Assembly (NCBI GenBank): GCA_963978895.1
Contig: OZ022238.1
Span: forward strand, 22,446,169 to 22,510,168
From: Erpobdella octoculata
Lineage: Eukaryota > Annelida > Clitellata > Hirudinida > Erpobdellidae
Direction of reading: 5' to 3'
DNA: 64,000 bases
Position numbers and translations under genes: made by a program
Notes under the pieces: model-generated
Told to the model about the DNA's origin: nothing
Databases searched by the model: none
Seen by the model: the letters and a program-made list of their open reading frames with translations, nothing else
Shown: piece after piece, positions 32,333-64,000 of the stretch
Layout: the number at the start of each line of letters is the position of its first letter
Position numbering within the stretch: the stretch's first letter is position 1

Positions 32333-33312
32333 CGATTGTCCTGAAAGATATAAACTAAATGTTATTAATAATTATATTAATAGGGCCTATAAATTTTCCG
32401 AAACATGGTCTGATTTTCACAACGAAATTCTACAAGTGAAACAACTTTTGATAAATAATAATTATTCTAATTCTATTGTTGATGCAACTATAAATAAATT
32501 TATGTCACGTATTACTGATAAAAAACATGTTTCAAAACCTATTACCAATAACTCATCAAATTCTTGTATAATTCCATTATATTATGCTAATCAGATGTCT
32601 AATAATTATAAAATAGATGAAAAAGTGTTGAAAAACATTGTGTATGATAATATTAAGGTTGTAAATAAAGATAATACACTCAAGTTACACATCTATTATA
32701 ACAATGGAAAAACTCATAATCTTTTAATTAAAAATAGTATAAATAATGTTTCTAGCCCTGTAGCACAAACCAACCTAGTGTACCAATTTTCGTGTCCGTT
32801 TCCACATGGTCAGGTGGAAAATTACATTGGTCATACTAGAACTACTCTGTCTCGTAGATTGACTATGCATTGTCAAAGTGGTGCCATATACCAACATATG
32901 TCAACACAACATTCAATCAAACCATCACATAAATTTCTAATTGATAACACCAGTATACTAATGAAGAAAATCAACCCATTAAGTTAAAATTAAAAGAAGC
33001 TTTAACTATTAATAAATGTAAGCCTTTAATTAATAAACAATGGTATTCTTTTGATTTAACTCTTAAACTTTTTGGTTCTCTAAATAGTAATAAAACTAAT
33101 AATAATAATAATAAATGTTTTAACTCATCTACAACTTCTGTTAAAAATATGCATGTTAATAGTGCCAATGTTTCTTCAGGTATTTCTTCGTTGAATGAAT
33201 GTTTTGTACCAGACATTTGTGTTTCAAAGGTTATAGATAATGTATGTGATTCTTCTTCCAGTCACGTCCTTGAAGTTGACTGTAATTCCGTTGTTAAAGG
33301 CTTTACTAACTG
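32333..33312 (+). pseudogene. PLE linker and GIY-YIG endonuclease
   Basis: Contains ERYKLNVINNYINRAYKFSE, then LVYQFSCPFPHGQVENYIGH and TRTTLSRRLTMH. The Y...YIG and the following Arg are GIY-YIG core residues; the first motif is LVYQF rather than GIY, as is usual in PLEs. After 32987 the frame shifts, but EALTINKCKPLINKQWYSF continues the C-terminus to a stop near 33,310. Confidence 0.85.
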
Positions 33313-33459
33313 ATCTTAATTATTTAGTTATTACTGTTATTATTATAATTATTTTAATTTAAATATTTTTTAGGTTGTTACATTTGTATATAATGAATTT
33401 AAATTTTATTTAAATTGTATTTTAATTCCTTTCAATTAGTTGTATCTTTTACCATGTAT

Positions 33460-34876
33460 TATCTCACGTGTATTATTTGCAAAGTCATGGAAAAAATCAT
33501 TCAGCTCGAATTAATGAATCACATTAGACACCACAGCATTTTGATAAACAGCCAACATGGATTCGTACAAAGGCGATCATGTCTAACAAATTTGCTAGAT
33601 TGTTTTGAAAATGTTTACACCCACTTAGATAAAGGATCCCCTGTAGACATAGTCTATCTGGATTTTGCCAAAGCCTTCGACAAAGTACCACATACACGGT
33701 TGATGAGAAAAATAGAAGCGGCTGGAATAGGAGGTAATATTCGAGGATGGATCAAAGAATGGCTAGCTGACAGAAGACAAAAAGTGGGAATTAAAGGGAA
33801 ATACTCGGAGTGGAAAAGCATAAAAAGTGGTGTACCGCAAGGATCCGTTTTGGGACCATTACTATTTGTTCTGTTCATTAACGACCTTGATTTAGCGACT
33901 TGTTCAAAGGTCTCGAAATTTGCTGATGACACAAAGTTATCCATGAAAGTAGAGTGTGAGCTGGATGCCGACATTTTAAGGAAAGATCTTGCAAAAATAT
34001 ACCAATGGTCCCTAGACTGGCAAATGATGTTCAACGTAGATAAATGCTCAGTGATGCACATGGGTAAGAGAAATCAAGAGTTTCAGTATGAGATGGGAGG
34101 AATATTGTTGAAGACATCTGAAGAGGAAAGAGATCTGGGAGTTGTAGTACACAATAGCGGCAAACCATCAAGACAGTGTGCGGAAGCAGCAAAGCGAGCC
34201 AATAAGATCTTAGGATTGGTCAAGAGAACAATAATAAGTCGAAACCAGGAAATAATTATCAGACTATACAAATGTTTGGTAAGACCACATCTAGAATATT
34301 GTGTACAAGCTTGGAGCCCTGTTTTAAAAAAGGACATCGTAGTGTTGGAGAAGGTACAAAGGAGGGCTACAAAGTTGATTAAGCATTTAAGCCAGTTACC
34401 TTACGAAGAAAGATTAAAACAATGCGGCTTAACAACTCTAGAGAAAAGGAGAAGTAGGGGTGACTTGATCGAAGCCTACAAGATAATAACAGGAAAAGAG
34501 GATTTAACACCAGCAATGTTTTTCGAACAACCACCGATTCAAAGCACTAGGGGACATAGATTCAAGCTTTTTAAAAAACAAGAAAAGACTTTAAAAAAGG
34601 CTTTTTTTAGTTCTAGAGTGGTAAACATATGGAATGACTTGGACGATGACACTGTAGCATCTGAGACTACCACATCTTTTAAAGTAGCGCTATCCAGGCA
34701 TGGATACTGATTTTTTATGCAATTATTTATTTTTATTAGTTTATTTATCTATTATTATCATTTATTTTATTTTATTCTATTTATTATTATTTTTAATTCG
34801 AAGTGGTTGTCTATAGGCGTAAAGTCTTCTAAACCACTATAATAAACGTTATCTTATCTTATCTTATCTTATCTTA
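33460..34876 (+). mobile_element. CR1-like LINE, 5'-truncated, RT largely intact
   Basis: A single 431-codon frame ends at 34710: MEKIIQLELMNH, QHGFVQRRSCLTNLLDCFEN, VYLDFAKAFDKVPHTRL, KSGVPQGSVLGPLLFVLFIN and VSKFADDTKLS (FADD), then LVRPHLEYCVQAWSP and KKAFFSSRVVNIWNDL. Only the N-terminal third of RT and the endonuclease are missing. The 3' UTR ends in (TTATC)n at 34849-34876. It interrupts the PLE 3' region, with TTACCAT-like sequence on both sides as a possible TSD. Confidence 0.9.
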
Positions 34877-34914
34877 CCATTTAGTCACTGCATTTTATTT
34901 TAAAAAAGTTAAAC

Positions 34915-34958
34915 GGCTCTGATGATGGCAACAAATTGCCGAAATAGATCTATAAGCC
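34915..34958 (+). ncRNA. hammerhead-ribozyme-like motif 1 (PLE)
   Basis: Stem I GGCT (34915-34918) pairs with AGCC (34955-34958); core CTGATGA (34919-34925) is perfect; one unpaired T; stem II GGCAA/TTGCC around CAAA; GAAA (34941-34944); stem III ATA/TAT around a GATC loop; predicted cleavage after A34954. This is the minimal type I form described for Penelope-like elements. It lies 10 nt before the ATG of the PLE N-terminal fragment. The extra T before stem II is unusual but also occurs in motif 2. Confidence 0.75.
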
Positions 34959-34967
34959 TATAAGATT

Positions 34968-35106
34968 ATGGAGTTTGTGTTTGGTAATAAATTATTTTTA
35001 AACCGACTTAGAGTATTGGAAAAAATTAAAAATAAAATCGATTCAGCCAAGTGCGCCACTTTTTTCAATCGAGTTTGCCTTAAAGAACATATAGCGCCGA
35101 AGTATT

Positions 35107-35107
<1 letters not shown>
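34968..35107 (+). pseudogene. PLE N-terminal ORF fragment
   Basis: MEFVFGNKLFLNRLRVLEKI... ends ...APKYSN and then runs into (TA)n. It stops at the same point as the fragment at 19,731-19,938 (TPKYLN), implying a shared boundary. Confidence 0.6.
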
Positions 35108-35109
<2 letters not shown>

Positions 35110-35155
<46 letters not shown>

Positions 35156-35308
35156 TAATATCTATGAACTATTTCCATAAAAGTAACGTCCCGGTTACAA
35201 GAGATATTAATGAGTTCATGTTTGACTTTTCTAGTTATATGATTATTCTAAAACCAGTTACATTCTGTAAATCGATACCTGATTTCTGAACAAATAAAGA
35301 TCACAACA
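35110..35308 (+). repeat. Gypsy 3' LTR, distal part
   Basis: (TA)n followed by a near-identical copy of 28,085-28,236, ending ACAACA. Both outer flanks of the Gypsy element are T runs, consistent with a weak TTTTT duplication. Confidence 0.8.
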
Positions 35309-35421
35309 TTTTTTTTTAATAATTTATGTTCTTTAATTTATTCTTTTTATGGTTTTTTTGTTACTGTCGGGGCATATAGGCTTTGCCTGCGCCTTCTAAT
35401 AAACTATGTTATGTTATGTTA
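35309..35421 (+). repeat. 3' UTR end of the host LINE
   Basis: Resumes after the Gypsy LTR with T-rich sequence, GGGGCATATAGGCTTTGCCT, AATAAAC and a short (ATGTT)n tail. Similar 3' organisation (AATAAACG then a pentamer tail) occurs in the LINE at 33,460-34,876. Confidence 0.55.
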
Positions 35422-36468
35422 AGCATATCTTACTTAGGTATAGTAATGAGATATTAATTGTGCATTGCAGATTTCTTTATATTTTAAATATCTAGGTTAG
35501 ATGGATAGTTGGTGTTTGGCGGAGGTTGTTTGGTAATACGTTTAACTTTATTTATTGAAAAAATTGAGCTCTTAGGCTGGTGGGGGATGCATCCCCAACA
35601 TCCCCAATGGTGGAGCCGCGCCTGGACGTGTCTGATACCAACTCTGAACAATGTTTTCTGAGTACAATTTTTTTAGGTCACACTGATGAAATGAGAAAAA
35701 TAGCTGTCTTTACAATTATTTTAATGTTTTTAATATGAAAATCAATAAACTTAAATTATACAATGCATACTACCTATTCGCTAACGCAAAACGCTGCCCC
35801 AGGTTCATTAAATCATGCATCCAGTTTTGATAGCTACTTAAAAAATTCCAAACCTTAAACACTTTTCTCCCAAAAGATCAGATGACCAGGAGGGAGTATT
35901 CGCAGCTAATTTTTTTCAAAAAACTTCTTCAAAATCTTTTATAAAAATTTTGTAGCTGTTTGTTTTCTAAAAATAATTTTTTTTCGCTAAATCCTTATGG
36001 GGGCAATTGTCCCCCCCTGCTCTCCCACAAATGTTGCCCCTGGATGTTCCTTGTCTCAATTGTATATTTGGTCCTATGCAGACACCCAACACTAACTCCT
36101 GGGTAAGTGATTGATCACCATTGTAATTACAACTATAATCAGTAATAATGCTGTAATGAATTAACCGGTCCATAACTCCGCCTTGCTTTTGCAAGCCAGT
36201 CCCAAGCCTAGAGAAAGGAGGAGAGAAAAGTTGAAAGGATCAAATTATGATCCACGACAGTAAGTACTTAGGTGCTTCCAACATACGGCCATTATAGTCT
36301 TAAAACACCTGGTGTGAAGGACTATAAACTATTAAATAAATAAAAATAACGGTCCATTTAGTACCAAGTAAGGTGGTCCATTCATTACAACTTTAGTCAT
36401 AGTCATTTGAAACTGCGACTAAAAAACCTAGGATTGAATTAAGTGCAAATTGATGTGCATAATAATCA
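35422..36468. other. hAT-like MITE ends, no gene
   Basis: Contains GGGGGATGCATCCCC-type and GGAGCCGCGCCTG-type segments (about 35580-35625), an AGATGACCAGG phrase and GGGGGCAATTGTCCCCCCC (about 36000). These are typical ends or interiors of hAT MITEs, but no complete TIR pair with a TSD was resolved. A minus-strand ORF here is not recognised. Confidence 0.4.
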
Positions 36469-36795
36469 GTGATGGGCAAAAGTTACAAAATTTTAACTAA
36501 AATGCAACTAGCTTTCAGTTAAACTCTTTTTAAAAAGTTAAATAGAAAGTTTAGCTTTTTTAAAAGTTCAGTTAAATCATCAGTTTAACTACATTTTTTA
36601 GTTACAACTGAAAAAGTTAAACTAACATTTTTTAAAATTGTAACTAAATATTTCAGAAGGTGATACGATTTTTTTGGAAGCATATGTGCAAGTTATGGGA
36701 CCAGTGGCAATGGCAATAGATATGCTGCAAGGCGAAAATGACAGTCTTATTAGTATGGTTATTCCGACTATTAAGGGAGTTATATACAGGTTGAA
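36469..36795 (+). pseudogene. hAT element end plus transposase fragment
   Basis: Starts CAGTGATGGGCA, the same terminus as the hAT at 58,569-60,802. An A/T-rich subterminal stretch with repeated GTTAAACT/AGTTAAA follows. From about 36656 it reads EGDTIFLEAYVQVMGPVAMA and IDMLQGENDSLISMVIPTIK, a conserved hAT transposase segment. It is cut by the LINE at about 36,796. Confidence 0.65.
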
Positions 36796-37515
36796 TTGTA
36801 TGAACGAAAAATCATACAAAGTCGAAACATAAAGATTGACAGCAAAAGTTTTTACAAATATATGCGAAGCAAGCAAAAAACAAAAGTCAAAGCGGGGCCA
36901 CTAAAAAACAACCAAGGCAAGATTATAACCGATGATGAAGTTCCGGCAGAAATGCTCAATAACTATTTTGGATCAGTCCTTACAAAAGAGGACTTAAATT
37001 GCATTCCAGAGCCAAGACGAAAGTGCGAAGAGAATTTTGATCAAGTATTGACAGACGTTATTATCAGGAAAGAAATGGTTGTGGACTTGTTGGGAAAACT
37101 ACGAGAAGACAAATCACCAGGATTAGACGAGATTTATCCAAAGTTTCTGAAAGAAGTGAGACATGAAATTGCAGAAATTTTGACCAGCTTATTCAACGAT
37201 TCCATCATGTCAGGAGATGTGCCGAGGGACTGGAGAGACGCAATAATAACACCTCTGTTCAAAAAAGGTAATAGATGGGAGACCAGTAATTATAGGCCAG
37301 TAAGTCTAACATGCATCGTTTGCAAAACGTTAAAAAAGATCATCAAAAGGAATATAGTTGAGCATCTAAAAAGCAGCAAAGCCATACAAAGCAGTCAGCA
37401 CCGCTTTGTAAAAGGAAGATTTTGCTTAACTATCCTTCAAGACTTCTTCGAAGATGTTTACAATAATCTAGATATAAATAACTCAATAGATCTAATTTAT
37501 CTAGACTTTGGAAAG
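36796..37515 (+). pseudogene. CR1-like LINE RT, N-terminal part
   Basis: KLREDKSPGLDEIYPKFLKE, PRDWRDAIITPLFKKGNRWE, TSNYRPVSLTCIVCKTL and LIYLDFGKK: RT fingers and palm up to the first catalytic Asp block. It ends abruptly near 37515, just where AFDKVP would follow. An overlapping segment recurs at 38,122. Confidence 0.85.
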
Positions 37516-38121
37516 AAGACATCCTTTAATTGTGTCAACAAAATAGGGGGAGAGGGGGTTTAAAGAAGTTTGACATTTGTTGACATGGTGGAGAAGGGAG
37601 TTCAAGATAAATTGACGTCAACAATGTATTTTTTACAAGAGTTAATAAATCAAAAAAGATAATCATAAACTGTCGTATTTTGATTTCTATTTAAAATTTA
37701 ACTATAAATTAAATAAATAAAACTGATTGACCTAAAATTGTAAAGCAAAACCGTAAGATCATACACTTTTAAACTATTGTATTCAGTCTTTCAAGTTTGA
37801 CAATGTGCTACCTCATTTGGCAAAGGCATTCAAAATTCCTCCATATGATCTGTATACTGTCCTTCCATTCAGTTGTCGTTGTTGGAACGAATCTGCAAAA
37901 TTGGTCACCTCTATGTTGCTTCACAAGTCCTGTTGAAGAAGCATGTTCAACAGCACCGACAATGCGATCTTGTGGCAAGGCAATTACCACATGCTCTCAA
38001 ACTGCAAAGAATTCGACCAAAGCGAGTGGCTGTTACAAGACAGAGAGAACTGATGGAAATTATTGCGCATGGAGAGATGTTAAGCGCAGAATGGTTAGAT
38101 GAAGATGATGTTGGTTTGTCG
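37516..38121. other. spacer between duplicated LINE segments
   Basis: Contains an 83-codon plus-strand ORF (37873-38124; LLERICKIGHLYVASQVLLK) and an alternative 101-codon frame (37797-38102). Neither is recognised. This spacer separates two copies of the same LINE segment offset by 850 bp. Confidence 0.35.
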
Positions 38122-38415
38122 TAGATGGGAGACCAGTAATTATAGGCCAGTAAGTCTAACATGCTTCGTTTGCAAAACGTTAGAAAAGATCATCAAACGG
38201 AATATAGTTGAGCATCTAAAAAGCAGCACAACCATACAAAGCAGTCAGCACGGCTTTGTAAAAAGAAGATCCTGCTTAACTAACCTTCTAGACTTCTTCG
38301 AAGATGTTTACAAAAATCTAGATAAAAATAACACAATAGATCTAATTTATCTAGATTTTGCAAAGGCTTTTGACAAAGTACCTCATAAAAGACTAGAAAA
38401 GAAATTGCATGCATA
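38122..38415 (+). pseudogene. second copy of LINE RT segment, cut by gap
   Basis: Starts at TAGATGGGAGACCAG exactly as at 37,272 and is highly similar for about 240 bp. It keeps the better sequence (QHGFVKRRSCLTNLLDFFED, IYLDFAKAFDKVPHKRL) and runs into the N gap. Confidence 0.85.
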
Positions 38416-38615
38416 NNNNNNNNNNNNNNNNNNNNNNNNNNNNNNNNNNNNNNNNNNNNNNNNNNNNNNNNNNNNNNNNNNNNNNNNNNNNNNNNNNNNN
38501 NNNNNNNNNNNNNNNNNNNNNNNNNNNNNNNNNNNNNNNNNNNNNNNNNNNNNNNNNNNNNNNNNNNNNNNNNNNNNNNNNNNNNNNNNNNNNNNNNNNN
38601 NNNNNNNNNNNNNNN
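38416..38615. other. assembly gap (200 N)
   Basis: Exactly 200 ambiguous bases, likely a fixed-size scaffold gap. ORFs across it are meaningless. Confidence 0.99.
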
Positions 38616-39174
38616 TGCAGTAGTTGAGGTGTTTAGTTTAGATGCTCCGCTGATTATATGGTTGTGGTGGTGATGATAATGATTAAGATGAGCATGATGA
38701 AGATTATTATGATGATGACGAGGAAATGTTAGCAATTCTAATATCAGTTATAGAAAAGCTTTTACAGCGTCTCATTTGTGGATAAACCTCTATCAGGAAT
38801 ACGCAATGTTTCCAATACGTGGGATAAGTTCTGAGACAAAAATAGATAGGCGAAGCAGTAAAGAACAATATCAACAACAAATAACCGTTCGATTTGAAGG
38901 AGCAATACACAACATTCTGTGAGGATTCACAACGCAGAAAAAGTATGAAAACGTTGAGTGAACATTTTTTAAATTAAATTATCAGTAAAATTAATTTAAA
39001 TTCAATCTTGAGAGTTTATTCTTATTGTTAATAACTAAATAGAAATATAATTGTACAAATTGCCCACCTTAACGAGTATTTTTTTACATTTTTCAACTTT
39101 TAAATTTTGGAATTATTTTATATTTTGTTTTGCTGAAAAACAAACAGTCATTGGAACTTTATTTTAGAGGAAAA
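38616..39174. other. region upstream of the formin start
   Basis: AT-rich, with a GATGATGA-like stretch at about 38,665-38,725. It should hold 5' UTR and promoter sequence for the formin, but no core promoter element is clear enough to call. Confidence 0.4.
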
Positions 39175-63405
<24,231 letters not shown>

Positions 63406-64000
63406 TTGTTTATTTAACTCATTGAGAGAATAATATCAAATTTATTTTGTTTTCATCTGAAAAATTTCTTGATTTTAATCCAGAATGTATAAATGTGAAC
63501 AATCAGCAAAACTTCAGGGAAGGTTAAAAACAAATCATGCAGAAAGAATATGTGAATTTATCACAAATTAATCAAAAAATGAATGATATAAATAATTATA
63601 AAAAATCAAGTGATGCGATTCCAGCGCAATTACTAAAGCACTTTCATATGTAAATGTAAACTATATAAATAAAGTGTAAATACAAGCGAATATCGAAAGC
63701 AATCAAATAACAACATTCTGTTGTGTTTTTGAGTGTTTCTGCTATTAAATAAAAAACCGTTTTCAAGAAAATTCAATTTATCCTCTAAAAATGTTCTTAC
63801 AAATTATAAATGGAAACTGAGACTTCACAGAAAATACAACCACAAATTCAACCCATGCGCTTCAAGCAAATGCACAGATACAGGAAATTGCAAACCAACA
63901 TCTACGAGTGACAAAACCCGAACCGAATGAGACGTTGAATGAAATCTCATTTTGTTAATAGTCTTTTAGAGTTCTAGAGTGCACTTGCACTGAAACCAGT
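63406..64000. other. 3' flank of formin exon 26b
   Basis: AATAAA at 63668-63673 is a candidate poly(A) signal for the 26b form. A Lys/Asn-rich 65-codon ORF (63733-63930) has no recognised domain and is not called a gene. Confidence 0.45.

Noticed and set aside
33654..34337. Minus-strand ORFs opposite the LINE RT
   Set aside because: Shadows of the RT frame, which has full motif support.
38099..38735. ORFs with runs of X across the gap
   Set aside because: They are products of the 200-N gap.
63733..63930. 65-codon Lys/Asn-rich ORF as a gene
   Set aside because: No domain, AT-driven composition, lies in the presumed 3' flank of the formin.

Overview
This is a eukaryotic, metazoan window. The evidence is spliced genes with GT-AG introns, an FHOD-family formin, an SRCR plus ZP extracellular protein, and animal-type mobile elements (CR1/L2-like LINEs, Penelope-like elements, Gypsy, hAT, Helitron, a tRNA-derived SINE). 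The DNA is AT-rich, with many (TA)n and trinucleotide arrays. I cannot name the species; an invertebrate is most likely. There are no bacterial genes, CRISPR arrays or functional tRNA/rRNA genes. Layout: 1-9.4 kb is a transposon graveyard (SINE, Copia gag remnant, hAT remnant, palindromic MITEs, a decayed minus-strand LINE with ORF1, endonuclease and RT). 9.9-17.3 kb holds seven phase-compatible plus-strand exons of an SRCR-SRCR-ZP protein; its 5' and 3' ends are not visible. 17.3-22.1 kb has a hAT MITE inserted just after the last ZP splice donor, a Helitron, and a Penelope-like element (PLE) 5' fragment with a hammerhead-ribozyme-like fold; a small LTR element sits in the PLE's TA tract and encodes an SAP-domain/acidic protein. 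24-26 kb is a minus-strand LINE. 27.4-35.4 kb is a nested stack: a LINE split by a Gypsy element, whose 3' LTR is split by a PLE, which contains a hAT MITE and a second LINE. 36.5-38.6 kb has hAT and duplicated LINE fragments ending in a 200-N assembly gap. The main host gene is an FHOD-type formin, plus strand, 39,175 to 61,401 or 63,405. I could join 26 exons with consistent splice phases into about 1,736 codons: a long serine-rich N-terminus, FH3 repeats, a proline-rich FH1, a complete FH2 and a C-terminal DAD-like tail, with two alternative terminal exons. Its introns hold hAT elements with perfect 8-bp target duplications, Helitrons, a SINE, ATC/AAT arrays and a TIR element containing a 111-bp perfect inverted repeat. 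The most interesting signals are two PLE-associated hammerhead-like motifs with covarying stems, the LTR element carrying one long in-frame SAP/acidic ORF, the nested insertion order, and a paired cysteine loss in the ZP-C module.
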